A stretch of 43,209 nucleotides of DNA from Methylobacterium sp. Leaf91 (GTDB lineage: Bacteria; Pseudomonadota; Alphaproteobacteria; Rhizobiales; Beijerinckiaceae). The position numbers and the translations under genes were made by a program. Of the stretch, positions 34,011 to 43,202 are shown piece after piece; the first letter of the stretch is position 1, and each line of letters opens with the position of its first letter. The stretch lies in contig NZ_LMMP01000005.1 of NCBI RefSeq assembly GCF_001422815.1, forward strand, positions 154,158 through 197,366, in the 5' to 3' direction. A model generated the notes under the pieces. That model made no database searches and was not told where the DNA came from. It saw only the letters and a list, made by a program, of their open reading frames with translations.

Positions 34011-34418
34011 GCCTTCCCCTCACTCCTTACCCTCGCCCACCTCGCCCTGGTCCACCTCGCCCCGGTCATGGGTCGACCCATCCCCGCATCTTGCACTGCA
34101 GCACGAAACCGTGGCCAGATGCCGGAGCGGGTTCGGCGTCATGGCCGGGGCCTGTCCCGCCTTTTGCATGTGCGACAAAGGCATATGCGACAACGGCGCT
34201 GAAGCGCCCTGGTTCGCGGAGGATCGTTAGCATCGCATGACGCGGCGCAGAACCGCCCGGCCCCTGCCCTGTGTGAATGTTCACGGGGGGGGAACATGCC
34301 ATGGGCTCTGCGGCATGATGCGAGACCGTCGCGACGCGAGGCCGGCGGCCGATGCCGGGACGGGGTTCGGATGGAGCGGGATTTGGACGAAGCAGAATCT
34401 GGACGAGGCGAAGTTCCC
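34011..34418. other. Divergent intergenic region, 408 bp
   Basis: It lies between the VTT gene (minus) and the DUF2934 gene (plus). It holds the AGGGGAAGG ribosome site of the VTT gene and pyrimidine-rich runs near 34011-34070. No gene, strong hairpin or convincing promoter is seen. Confidence 0.4.
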
Positions 34419-34631
34419 ATGAAGCAGACATCGACGGAACGCAGCGCCAGCCCGACATTCGATCAGATTCGCCGGCGCGCCTACGAACTCTGGGAGCGTA
34501 ATCACCAGCCGATGGGATTCGAAATCGAATTCTGGCTGATGGCCGAGAAAGAGCTGAGGGCGGAGCGGGAACGCGCGGCGAAGGCGGAAGCAACCGGGAC
34601 CGACGAGACCTCCCCGCCCATGCAATCGTGA
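34419..34631 (+). CDS. DUF2934 small protein
   Basis: 70 residues from the ATG at 34419, with GAGG upstream. FDQIRRRAYELWERNHQP followed by EIEFWLMAEKELRAE is the DUF2934 pattern (helix with RAYELWE, then WLxAExEL). Proteins of this family are short, common in Rhizobiales and of unknown function. An acidic/Ala tail follows. The frame is open upstream to 34296, but that part does not resemble the family. Confidence 0.85.
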   Translation: MKQTSTERSASPTFDQIRRRAYELWERNHQPMGFEIEFWLMAEKELRAERERAAKAEATGTDETSPPMQS

Positions 34632-34744
34632 CCGGGCGTCGAGTCATCTCGCTCGTCGGTATCGTTGTTCCGCCACCTCACCGACAAACCGACCGAATAA
34701 GTGCATGCATCTTCTAGCCGACTACACGAGAAAGACCGGTTAAA

Positions 34745-34774
34745 TTGCAGATGTAGGAATAAAAACCTTATCTA
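34745..34774 (+). promoter_or_regulatory. Candidate promoter of the chemoreceptor gene
   Basis: TTGCAG (34745-34750), an 18-base spacer and TATCTA (34769-34774) lie in an AT-rich patch about 115 bp before the chemoreceptor ATG. The -10 match is modest. No flagellar (sigma-28) promoter pattern was found. Confidence 0.25.
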
Positions 34775-34890
34775 TGTGGAAACAAAAGTCTCATCGCGTC
34801 GGTCTTTAGCTTTAGAAAATATTCAGACCTTCGGTGGATCTTGGGGGTGGATATTTTCCACACATCCCCTCTCTGTCGCGGAACGCCGTC

Positions 34891-36576
34891 ATGCTGAGCC
34901 GTCTTTCCCTGCGCGCGCGCCTCATCGGCGCCTTCGCGGTCACGACGCTGTTTCTGCTCGGGATGGGGGCGGTCGCGCTGACCGCAACACGGACGATCAA
35001 CGCACAACTGGTGGCGGTCCAGTCGGATGCCCTGCCGAGCGTCGGCAAGGCCGGTGAGATCTCCGGCTGGGTCGCGCGCTACGCGATCAGCATCTACCGC
35101 CATCTGGCCGCGATCGACCCCGATTCGAAGAAGCGCTACGATTCCGAGATCGTCGAGCGGCAGGGCAGGGTCACGCGCGTGTTGGCCGAATACGCTCCCC
35201 TCGCGACCTCCGCGCGCGAGCGAGCGATCTACGACCGCCTCAACGCGACCTGGCTCGACTACCTCAAGGAGAACAAGCCGATCCTCGACCTCTCGCGCAG
35301 CGGGATGAACGAGGATGCGCTCGAGCGGATGCAGGGCAGATCGACCGAGCTTCAGCGCCTGAGCACCTCGCTGGCCGACCAGCTCGTGACCGTCAACAAC
35401 GAGGCCGCGGAGGCATCCCGGATCGAAGGACGGGAAGCCTTCGCCCGCACAGAGACCATCGTCCTCGGCGCCGGCATCGGCGGCCTCGTGCTCTCGGCCC
35501 TGCTCGCGTTCTGGATCGTCCGCGGCGTCACCGGAGGCATCGGCTCGGTGGTCCAGCCCATGCAGGCGCTGGCCTCGGGCGACCTGTCGGTGGCGATCCC
35601 GCGCCAGGGTGAGGGGACCGAGATCGGCACGATCGCGGACGCGGTGCAGGTGTTCAAGACACGCCTCATCGAGATGAGGGCGATGGAAGAGGAGACCGTG
35701 CTGGCACGGGCGGGCGCCGAAGCCCAGCGCCACGCCGCCATGCATCAGATGGCGGGGGATTTCGAACAGGCCGTGGGCGGCATCATCGGCACCGTGGCGG
35801 CGTCGGCGAACCAGCTCCAGGGCACGGCGCAATCGATGACGACGACGGCCACGCAGACCGCCTCGCAATCCCTGGCGGTCGCGGCGGCAGCCGAGCAAGC
35901 GGCCTACAACGTCAACACGGTGGCGGCCGCGACGGAGCAGCTCGGCTCCTCGGTGCAGGAAATCGGCCGTCAGGTCGACGGGTCGGCCCGGCTCGCCACC
36001 CTCGCGGTGAACGAGGCGGCCCGGACCGCCTCCCTCGTCCAGGAGCTCAGCCTGGCGGCGGGCAAGATCGGCGACGTCGTCTCGATCATCTCGGAGATCG
36101 CCGGACAGACCAACCTGCTGGCGCTGAACGCCACCATCGAGGCGGCGCGGGCCGGTGAATCAGGCCGGGGCTTCGCCGTGGTCGCCGCCGAGGTGAAGCA
36201 GCTCGCCAGCCAGACGACGCGGGCCACCCAGGAGATCGGCGACCAGATCGGCCGCATCCAGACCTCCACGGGAGAGGCGGTCGCGGCGATCGGAACCATC
36301 GCCGCGCGGATCGGCGAGATCAGTACCGTCGCCACCTCCATCGCCGCGGCCGTCGAGGAACAGGGTGCCGCGACACAGGAGATCGTCCGCAACGTCGCTC
36401 AGGCGGCCGTCGGGACGGGTGAGGTCACCACCAACATCTCCAGCGTGGCGAACGCGGCCGAGGAGACCGGCGCCGCCGCGAGCCAGGTCCTGGCCTCGGC
36501 CTCCGACCTGTCGCAGCAATCCGAGCATCTCAGTCTCGAGGTCGCCCGCTTCCTCGCCACCGTGCGAGCCGCCTGA
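34891..36576 (+). CDS. Methyl-accepting chemotaxis protein
   Basis: A 561-residue transmembrane chemoreceptor. The ATG at 34891 ([11 protein letters not shown]) is chosen because it sits just before the first membrane helix (about 10-32). An upstream ATG at 34834 would add an unlikely head. A four-helix-bundle periplasmic sensor (about 33-190) is followed by the second helix (about 192-217), HAMP (to about 275) and the signalling domain with the conserved hairpin tip [25 protein letters not shown]... followed by [15 protein letters not shown]. The C-terminus (FLATVRAA) has no CheR-binding pentapeptide. No che genes are near, so it should feed the main chemosensory array. The ligand is unknown. 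Confidence 0.94.
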   Translation: MLSRLSLRARLIGAFAVTTLFLLGMGAVALTATRTINAQLVAVQSDALPSVGKAGEISGWVARYAISIYRHLAAIDPDSKKRYDSEIVERQGRVTRVLAEYAPLATSARERAIYDRLNATWLDYLKENKPILDLSRSGMNEDALERMQGRSTELQRLSTSLADQLVTVNNEAAEASRIEGREAFARTETIVLGAGIGGLVLSALLAFWIVRGVTGGIGSVVQPMQALASGDLSVAIPRQGEGTEIGTIADAVQVFKTRLIEMRAMEEETVLARAGAEAQRHAAMHQMAGDFEQAVGGIIGTVAASANQLQGTAQSMTTTATQTASQSLAVAAAAEQAAYNVNTVAAATEQLGSSVQEIGRQVDGSARLATLAVNEAARTASLVQELSLAAGKIGDVVSIISEIAGQTNLLALNATIEAARAGESGRGFAVVAAEVKQLASQTTRATQEIGDQIGRIQTSTGEAVAAIGTIAARIGEISTVATSIAAAVEEQGAATQEIVRNVAQAAVGTGEVTTNISSVANAAEETGAAASQVLASASDLSQQSEHLSLEVARFLATVRAA

Positions 36577-36804
36577 CCGACCACGCGGGACGCTCTCCGC
36601 GCCGATGCGGGACGTGCGTGATCTGTGGCTTTCGTGCCTTGAGGCGAGGCGAAACGGCCCCCGGCCTGCCTATGGAGGAGGCATCCGGCGCACTCGCCCG
36701 ACCTTGCCCGTAATGTGAGTTTTGTTGGCATCGATCTTGTTACGTCACTCCGGCGCGGCCGGCGGCGATCGTCCGTGCAGACGGCACGAAGCGGAGTGAT
36801 GTTG

Positions 36805-38055
36805 ATGACCAAGGGCACGATGAACCGTCGCCATGCGCTCAAGCTCGGTTTGGCAGGGGCGGGCGGCGCGGTGGCGATGCCGTTCTTTGCCCGGAACGGC
36901 TTGGCGGCGGAGCCGATCAAGCTCGGCAGCCTCCTCGACGGGACCGGGGCGCTCGGGCTCGAAGGCAAGCGGATGATCGAGACCACCGAATACACGGTGG
37001 AACTGCTCAACAAGGCCGGCGGCCTGCTGGGCCGTCCGATCAAGCTGATCGCCTACGACACCCAGTCCAACATGCAGCTCTATACGCAATACGCCCAGAC
37101 CCTCGCCCTGAAGGACAAGGTCGACGTCATCCAGGGCGGCATCACCTCGGCCTCGCGCGAGGCGATCCGGCCGATCTTCGGCCGTTCCAAGACCCTCTAT
37201 TTCTACAACACCCAGTACGAGGGCGGTGTCTGCGACCGTAACGTCTTCTGCACCGGCTCGACCCCGGCCCAGACCGTCAACCACATCGTCGATTACGCCC
37301 TCAAGAACTGGGGCAAGAAAGCCTACATCATCGCCGCGGACTACAATTACGGACACATCACCGCGAGCTGGATGACGAAGTTCATGAAGGACGGCGGCGG
37401 CTCCGTGGCCGGCACCGACTTCTTCCCCCTCGACGTCACGAACTTCTCCTCGGCCATCAGCCGCATCCAGCAGGCCCAGCCGGAGATCGTCCTCTCCGCC
37501 CTCGTCGGCGCCAACCATTCGGGCTTCTACCGGCAGTGGGACGCCGCCGGCATGAAGGGCAAGATCCCCATGGGCGCCAGCGTGTTCGGCCTCGGCGACG
37601 AGCTGACCACCATGGACACCTCCACCACCAACGGCATCCTCACCTGCTACGGCTGGTACAACGACCTCGACACGCCCGCGAGCAAGGCCTTCGTCGCCGG
37701 CATGCAGGGGAAGTTCGGCGCCGACGTCACCGATCTCAGCGAACTCGACACCGCCACCTACGAAGGCATCATGTTCTGGGCGGAAGGGGTGAAGAAGGCC
37801 GGCTCGATCGAGCGCGACGCCGTCGTGGCGGCGCTGGAGAGCGGCATCACCATCGACTCGCCCACGGGCAAGGTGACGATGGATCCCGGCACCCACCACA
37901 CCATCCGCAACACCTACCTCGCCCGGCCCAAGGACCGGAAATGGGAGCAGCTGGCGGCCTTCCCGGATTCGTTCCCGGCCGATACCGGCGGCGCCTGCGA
38001 CCTCGTCAAAAATCCGCGCATGAACAAGCAGTTCACGCCCGACCTGAAGGGCTGA
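36805..38055 (+). CDS. ABC transporter substrate-binding protein, urea/short-chain-amide type (UrtA/FmdD-like)
   Basis: About 416 residues. ATG 36805 has GGAG eight bases upstream; 36799 and 36820 are alternatives. The N-terminus NRRHALKLGLAGAGG...ARNGLAA looks like a twin-arginine export signal. The mature protein is a type-I periplasmic binding protein with the block patterns of amide/urea binders: LLDGTGALGLEGKRMIETTEY, QGGITSASREAIRPIFGRSKTLYFYN, YEGGVCDRNVFCTGSTPAQTV and IIAADYNYGHITASWM. It captures the ligand in the periplasm for the permeases encoded next. The terminal amidase gene suggests an amide ligand rather than a branched-chain amino acid. No urease genes are present. Confidence 0.93.
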   Translation: MTKGTMNRRHALKLGLAGAGGAVAMPFFARNGLAAEPIKLGSLLDGTGALGLEGKRMIETTEYTVELLNKAGGLLGRPIKLIAYDTQSNMQLYTQYAQTLALKDKVDVIQGGITSASREAIRPIFGRSKTLYFYNTQYEGGVCDRNVFCTGSTPAQTVNHIVDYALKNWGKKAYIIAADYNYGHITASWMTKFMKDGGGSVAGTDFFPLDVTNFSSAISRIQQAQPEIVLSALVGANHSGFYRQWDAAGMKGKIPMGASVFGLGDELTTMDTSTTNGILTCYGWYNDLDTPASKAFVAGMQGKFGADVTDLSELDTATYEGIMFWAEGVKKAGSIERDAVVAALESGITIDSPTGKVTMDPGTHHTIRNTYLARPKDRKWEQLAAFPDSFPADTGGACDLVKNPRMNKQFTPDLKG

Positions 38056-38066
38056 GGCGCCTCTTC

Positions 38067-38933
38067 ATGGATCTCGCGGGGCTCCTGACCTTCAACGTCG
38101 CCACCGGCATCGCCACCCTGGTCCTGATCACCCTCGGTCTCGGGGTGATCTACGGCATGATGCGCATCATCAACCTCGCCCACGGCGAGTTCATGATGCT
38201 CGGCGCCTATACCGCCGTGATGGCGAACGGCGCCGGGGTGAACATCTGGATCGCCATGCTGGTCCTGCCGCCCCTGGTGGTGGGGGCGGTGGGGCTGATC
38301 CTCGAACGCACCGTCATCCGCTTCCTCTACGGGCGGATGATGGACACGATGTTGGCGACCTGGGGCATCAGCCTCGGGTTGATCGGCCTGATCACCACGC
38401 TCTACGGCAACGTCGTGCGGGGCGTCTCGACCCCGGTCGGGAGCTTCGAGATCGGCCGCTACGGGGCCAGCCTCTACAGCCTCGTCATCATCGCCACGGC
38501 GCTCGCCGTGCTGACGGGCATGTTCCTCCTCCTGCGCATGACGAAGTTCGGGCTGATCCTGCGCGCCACCATGCAGAACCCGCGCATGGCCGCCGCCATG
38601 GGCGTCTCGCCCGACCGCATCTACATGGCGACGTTCGGCCTCGGCGCAGCTTTGGCCGGCCTTGCCGGCGGCGTGCTCGCCCCGATCTCGGGCGTCTCCC
38701 CATCCATGGGGGCGGCCTACATTTCCCGCGCCTTCATCACCGTGCTGGGCGGCGGCCCCGCCATCGTCACGGGCACGGGTCTCGCCTCGTCGGTGTTCGG
38801 GTTCATCAACGAACTGGTCTCGTTCAGGACCACGCCCGTCATCGGCGACGTCGCCCTCCTCGTCGCCGCGATCCTGCTGATCCGCGTGCTGCCGCAGGGC
38901 ATCACCGGCCGCTACCTGAGGCGCAGCCTATGA
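38067..38933 (+). CDS. ABC transporter permease, LivH/UrtB type
   Basis: A 288-residue inner-membrane permease with about eight helices. The start ATG at 38067 (MDLAGLLTFNVATG) lies 11 bp after the binding-protein stop. GVIYGMMRIINLAHGEFMMLGAY is the LivH-family signature, and GLILRATMQNPRMAAAMGV is the cytoplasmic loop contacting the ATPase. One of two permeases of the importer. Its TGA overlaps the next ATG by four bases, indicating coupled translation. Confidence 0.94.
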   Translation: MDLAGLLTFNVATGIATLVLITLGLGVIYGMMRIINLAHGEFMMLGAYTAVMANGAGVNIWIAMLVLPPLVVGAVGLILERTVIRFLYGRMMDTMLATWGISLGLIGLITTLYGNVVRGVSTPVGSFEIGRYGASLYSLVIIATALAVLTGMFLLLRMTKFGLILRATMQNPRMAAAMGVSPDRIYMATFGLGAALAGLAGGVLAPISGVSPSMGAAYISRAFITVLGGGPAIVTGTGLASSVFGFINELVSFRTTPVIGDVALLVAAILLIRVLPQGITGRYLRRSL

Positions 38934-40003
38934 ATCCCGTCGACCGTCGCTCCGCAGGGGGGTTCCTCGCGACCCTCTGCGTCATGCTCGGCCTCCTGTT
39001 CGGGGCGCCGCACATCCTCGACACGTTCGGCCTCGTCCAGGCCACGGGCTTTGCAGCGCTCGCCATGTTCGCCCTGAGCCAGGGCTTCATCTGGGGCTAT
39101 GGCGGGGTGATGTCGTTCGGGCAGGCCGCCTTCCTGGGGCTCGGCGGCTACGCCTACGCGGTTTCCATGATCAATATGGGCGACAGCACGCTGCCGATCC
39201 TCATCGCCATCCTGGTGCCGACTCTGTTCGCGGGTCTGCTCGGCTACTTCATGTTCTACGGCCGGATCTCCGACGCCTATATCGGCGTCATCACCCTCAC
39301 CGTCTCGGTGATCCTGTTCCAGCTCGTGAACACCACCTCCGGCAGCCAGTACCGGATCGGCGAGGCGGAACTCGGCGGGTTCAACGGCATCCCAGCGATC
39401 CCGGCCCTCAACAAGCTCGGCGACGCGGGCAACCCGCTCGACAATGACGGCATCTGGTACGCCGCCATGGGGGCACTGATCCTGGTCTACGCGTTGTTGC
39501 GCTGGGTGCTGGCCAGCCGCTTCGGCCGCGTCGTGGTGGCGATCCGCGAGAACGAGACCCGGGCGCAGCTCATCGGCTACGATCCGCGCCTCTACAAGCT
39601 CCTCGCCTTCATGATTTCGGGCGCCGTCGCCGGGCTCGCGGGTTGCCTCTACGCCAATTGGGGCGGCTTCATCAGCCCCACCGTGTTCGGCCTGTCGATG
39701 TCCGCGCAGGTCATCATCTTCGTGCTGGTGGGCGGCCTCGGCACCCTCGTCGGCCCGATGCTCGGCGCGGTGCTGATCCAGTGGCTCATCATCGAGGCCG
39801 GTTCGCAGAACGTGGTCGATTCCAATCTCGGCCTCGGCATCGTCCTCGTGGCGTTCGTCCTGCTGATCCCGCAGGGGCTCCTGCCGGTGGTGAGGAACCT
39901 GCTGATGCGGATCCCCGAACTCCTCGCCAAGGTCTTCAGGACCAAGGCGGGCAAACCCGCCGATCCCGCCCGCGAGGCACTGGCAGGGGAGGTCCGGCCA
40001 TGA
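38930..40003 (+). CDS. ABC transporter permease, LivM/UrtC type
   Basis: A 357-residue second permease. GALGLIWGYGG-type features of the family appear as FALSQGFIWGYGGVMSFGQAAF, and the coupling-loop region reads VVVAIRENETRAQLIGYDPRLYKLLAF. About ten hydrophobic segments are followed by a C-terminal cytoplasmic tail (AKVFRTKAGKPADPAREA). ATGA overlaps join it to the genes on both sides (38930-38933 and 40000-40003). It forms the translocation pore with the LivH-type partner. Confidence 0.94.
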   Translation: MNPVDRRSAGGFLATLCVMLGLLFGAPHILDTFGLVQATGFAALAMFALSQGFIWGYGGVMSFGQAAFLGLGGYAYAVSMINMGDSTLPILIAILVPTLFAGLLGYFMFYGRISDAYIGVITLTVSVILFQLVNTTSGSQYRIGEAELGGFNGIPAIPALNKLGDAGNPLDNDGIWYAAMGALILVYALLRWVLASRFGRVVVAIRENETRAQLIGYDPRLYKLLAFMISGAVAGLAGCLYANWGGFISPTVFGLSMSAQVIIFVLVGGLGTLVGPMLGAVLIQWLIIEAGSQNVVDSNLGLGIVLVAFVLLIPQGLLPVVRNLLMRIPELLAKVFRTKAGKPADPAREALAGEVRP

Positions 40004-40767
40004 GCATCACCACGACAGCGACGGCGCCGGCTTCCTCAATCCGCCCGCCGCTTCGCCCGCTCGTCGAGGCCAAGGGCGTCACCATGCGCTTCGGCGGCGT
40101 GACGGCGGTGGGCAATGTCGACTTCACCCTCGGCGAGGTGGAGCTGCGCTGCCTCATCGGCCCCAACGGCGCGGGCAAGAGCACCTTCTTCAAGATGCTC
40201 ACCGGACAGTTGACGCCCACCGAAGGCAGCATCCGCTTCCGCGACACGGACATCACGGGGGCCGAGCCGCACCGGATCGCGAGGCTCGGCGTCGGCATCA
40301 AGACCCAGGTGCCGAACGTCTTCAACGGCCTGTCGGTGCGCGAGAACGTGTTCGTGGCGGCAGGGCGGCGCAAGTCCATCGCCCGGACGCGGTCCATCGT
40401 CGACGAGACCCTGACGCGGCTCCAGCTCACGGCCATTGCCGAACGCAATGTCGGCCAGCTCGCCCACGGCCAGCGCCAATGGGTCGAGATCGCCACCGTG
40501 CTGGCCCAGGAACCGGAGCTGATCCTCCTCGACGAGCCCGCCGCCGGCATGACCCATGACGAGGTCCACCGCACCGCCGAGCTCATCCGCGAGATCAACC
40601 GCACCCATGCCCTCATCGTGGTGGAGCACGACATGCCCTTCATCCGGATGATCGCCAGGACCGTCACCGTCTTCAACCAGGGCCGCATCCTGATGGAGGA
40701 CAGCGTGGAGCGCGTGCTCGCCGACCAGCGGGTTCGCGACGTCTATCTCGGCAAGCAGGCCGCATGA
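40000..40767 (+). CDS. ABC transporter ATPase, LivG/UrtD type
   Basis: 255 residues. Walker A GPNGAGKS is at 54-61, and Walker B is LILLDEPAAGM. The signature motif is LAHGQRQWVEI instead of LSGGQ, the variant typical of UrtD-like subunits of urea/amide importers rather than of LivG proper. The H-loop is VVEHDMPF. It powers import together with the LivF-type ATPase. It is joined to neighbours by ATGA overlaps (start at 40000, stop at 40767 over the next start 40764). Confidence 0.95.
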   Translation: MSITTTATAPASSIRPPLRPLVEAKGVTMRFGGVTAVGNVDFTLGEVELRCLIGPNGAGKSTFFKMLTGQLTPTEGSIRFRDTDITGAEPHRIARLGVGIKTQVPNVFNGLSVRENVFVAAGRRKSIARTRSIVDETLTRLQLTAIAERNVGQLAHGQRQWVEIATVLAQEPELILLDEPAAGMTHDEVHRTAELIREINRTHALIVVEHDMPFIRMIARTVTVFNQGRILMEDSVERVLADQRVRDVYLGKQAA

Positions 40768-41543
40768 GCCCCGCGATGAATGCGATCGAACCGCTCCCGC
40801 TCTCCTCCGGCCCGGACGCCGTCCCGGCGGCGAAGCCCGCGCTCCTGTCCGTCGAGGGCCTGCATTCCGGCTACGGCCGCATCCCGATCCTCGGCGGCGT
40901 CTCGCTCACCGTGGGGGAGGGCGAGTTCGTGGGCATCCTCGGCCATAACGGCATGGGCAAGACGACCCTGCTGCGCACCCTGATGGGCTACCTGCCCGTC
41001 ACCGCCGGCCGCATCCGCCTCGGGGGCGAGGACATCGCCCGGCGCTCGCCCACGGCGCGGGCGCGGCTCGGCATGGGGTTCGTGCCTCAGGGCCGGGAAA
41101 TCTTCGCCACGTTGAGCGTGCGCGAGAACCTGCGCATGGGCTGCCTCCTCTCCGACAGGGACGAGGACGAGACCATCGCGGACATCCTCACCGTCTTCCC
41201 CCGGCTGAAGGCCTATCTCGACCGGCCGGGCGGGGCGCTGTCGGGGGGCGAGCAGCAATTGCTGGCGCTGGCCCGCTGCCTCTGTGGCAACCCCCGCATC
41301 CTCCTCCTCGACGAACCGACGGAGGGGATCCAGCCCTCGATCATCGAGGAGATCATCGAGACGCTGCAGGCGATCGGCCGGGCGCGCGGCCTGACGATCC
41401 TCCTCGTCGAGCAGAACCTCACCTTCATCGCCGGCCTCTCCGAGCGAGTGCTGATCCTGCAGAAGGGCGTCGTCACCCGTGAGATCCCGCCCGAGATCGC
41501 CCGCGACCGGGCGATGATCGAGGAATTCGTCGGCATGGAATGA
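40764..41543 (+). CDS. ABC transporter ATPase, LivF/UrtE type
   Basis: 259 residues. A variable head of about 28 residues is followed by LSVEGLHSGYGRIPILGGVSL, Walker A GHNGMGKT (60-67), Q-loop GFVPQGREIFATLSV, a standard signature LSGGEQQLLALAR and Walker B ILLLDEPTEGIQPSI. This is the LivF/UrtE pattern, including the GREIF sequence. It is the last gene of the five-gene importer and is followed 56 bp later by the amidase gene. Confidence 0.95.
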   Translation: MSPAMNAIEPLPLSSGPDAVPAAKPALLSVEGLHSGYGRIPILGGVSLTVGEGEFVGILGHNGMGKTTLLRTLMGYLPVTAGRIRLGGEDIARRSPTARARLGMGFVPQGREIFATLSVRENLRMGCLLSDRDEDETIADILTVFPRLKAYLDRPGGALSGGEQQLLALARCLCGNPRILLLDEPTEGIQPSIIEEIIETLQAIGRARGLTILLVEQNLTFIAGLSERVLILQKGVVTREIPPEIARDRAMIEEFVGME

Positions 41544-41599
41544 GGCCGCCGGCCCCATCCCGTACGCCCTTTCCATTCCAACCAAGGAGACATCCAGCG

Positions 41600-43156
41600 A
41601 TGGCTGCCGAACCGACGCTAAGCCCCGACCTCGACATCGTCGAGATGACCCTGGCCGACGTGGCCGACGCTTTCGCCAGCGGCGTCACCTCGGAGGCGCT
41701 GACGCTGGCCTTCCTCGACCGGATCGCCGCCTACAACCCGCATTACAACGCCATCATCGTCATGAACCCGCAGGCGCTGGACGACGCCCGCGCCATCGAC
41801 GCGCGCCGCGCCGCCGGCGAAACGCTGGGACCGCTGGCCGGCGTGCCGGTGGTGATCAAGGACCCGATGGACATGGCCGGGCTACCGACCACGGCGGGCT
41901 GGCGCTTCCTCAGCGCGCAAGCCGGCGGCGTCGACCTGATCCCCGAGACCGACTCGCCCGTCGTGGCGCGGATGCGGGCGGCCGGCTGCGTCATGCTCGG
42001 CAAGACCAACGTCCCCGTTCTCAGCGCCACCGGCAGCCACGCCAACGACAGCTGGGCCGGACCGACCCTGAATTCGGCGGCGCCCGATTGCCTGCCGGGC
42101 GGCAGCAGCGCCGGCACGGCCACGGCGGTGGGCGCCAGCCTCGCGGTGCTCGGCCTCGCCGAGGAGACCGGTGGCTCGATCCAGAACCCGGCCTCGGCGC
42201 AGGGACTGGTCGGCATCAAGCCGACCTTCGCCCTCGTCCCCAATGCCGGCGTGGTGCCGCTGGCCGGCAGCACCCGCGATGTGGTCGGCCCCATCGCCCG
42301 CTGCGTGCGCGACGCCGCCCTGACCCTCGACGTGCTGGCCGGCTACACCGCCGCCGACCCCAAGACCGTGGCGGGCATCGGCAAGCGGCCCAAGGGCGGC
42401 TACACCTCGAAGCTCGACAGGAACGGGCTGCAGGGCAAGCGCCTCGGCCTGTTCGGTCCCGGCTGGCGCGACCTGCCGCTCTCGGCCGAGGCGACGGACC
42501 TCTACGCGCGGGCGCAGAGCGAGATCACCGCCTGCGGCGCGACGCTCGTCGCCGATCCGTTCGTCGGCACGGGCTTCGCCGCCCTCGCCGAGCCCACCGA
42601 AGGCCTGAACTATTTCGATGCCCGCGGCATGGAATCCGTGCCCTACGACCTGCATCTCTACCTGCAGCGCCTCGGGTCGAGCGCGGCGCTGCCGAGTGTC
42701 GCGGCCTTCGCCGAGGCGACGGCGGACGAGGATGCGTTCGGCCCCAAGGGCGTCCTGCGCTACCTGCACCAATATCCGGTCTTCGAGGCGATCCTGGCCG
42801 ATCCGACGCGCCCGCCCGACCTGTCGGACTTCCTCGCTCTCAGAGAGGCTTATCTCGACATCTTCAACCGGGTCATGGACGAGAATGGGCTCGACGGGCT
42901 CGTCTTCCCGCAGATGCGCGATGAACTGCCGCCCCTGCATGGCGGCCTTGCCATCAACGAGACCACGGTCTGCGAGATCAACATCGCCGGCCTGCCCGGC
43001 GTGACGCTGCCGGCCGGGGCCTATGCCAGCGGCTCGCCGTTCAACTTGATCTTCGTGGGACGGATGTGGAGCGAGGCCGACCTCCTCGGCTTCGCCTATG
43101 CCTACGAGGCGGCCACCGGCTACCGCAAGGCGCCGAGCCTGGTGAGGCCAAGCTGA
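41600..43156 (+). CDS. Amidase-signature family hydrolase
   Basis: 518 residues from ATG 41600, which has AAGGAG eleven bases upstream. The amidase-signature catalytic triad is visible: Lys87 in PVVIKDPMDMAG, cis-Ser170 in LPGGSSAGTATAVG and nucleophile Ser193 in EETGGSIQNPASAQGLVGIKPT. The usual GGSIRxPA is GGSIQNPAS here, a small deviation near the nucleophile. There is no signal peptide, so it acts in the cytoplasm on an imported amide, releasing ammonia (or an amine) and a carboxylate. Position at the end of the amide-type ABC operon supports this pairing. The exact substrate is not readable; the family also includes aryl-amide and carbamate hydrolases. Confidence 0.94.
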   Translation: MAAEPTLSPDLDIVEMTLADVADAFASGVTSEALTLAFLDRIAAYNPHYNAIIVMNPQALDDARAIDARRAAGETLGPLAGVPVVIKDPMDMAGLPTTAGWRFLSAQAGGVDLIPETDSPVVARMRAAGCVMLGKTNVPVLSATGSHANDSWAGPTLNSAAPDCLPGGSSAGTATAVGASLAVLGLAEETGGSIQNPASAQGLVGIKPTFALVPNAGVVPLAGSTRDVVGPIARCVRDAALTLDVLAGYTAADPKTVAGIGKRPKGGYTSKLDRNGLQGKRLGLFGPGWRDLPLSAEATDLYARAQSEITACGATLVADPFVGTGFAALAEPTEGLNYFDARGMESVPYDLHLYLQRLGSSAALPSVAAFAEATADEDAFGPKGVLRYLHQYPVFEAILADPTRPPDLSDFLALREAYLDIFNRVMDENGLDGLVFPQMRDELPPLHGGLAINETTVCEINIAGLPGVTLPAGAYASGSPFNLIFVGRMWSEADLLGFAYAYEAATGYRKAPSLVRPS

Positions 43157-43178
43157 GGACGGAGCGCGCGATCGAGCC

Positions 43179-43202
43179 CTCCTCCCCCCTTGTGGGGAGG
43201 AG
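43179..43202. terminator. Hairpin downstream of the amidase gene
   Basis: CTCCTCCCC (43179-43187) pairs with GGGGAGGAG (43194-43202), a perfect 9-bp stem with a six-base loop, 23 bp after the amidase stop. It is related in sequence to the hairpins at 101-147 and may be a dispersed palindrome doubling as a transcription terminator. No T-run is visible before the window ends. Confidence 0.45.

Noticed and set aside
36805..41543. Naming the importer UrtABCDE (urea)
   Set aside because: Subunits are of that general type, but the following gene is an amidase and no urease gene is in the window, so the substrate is left open.
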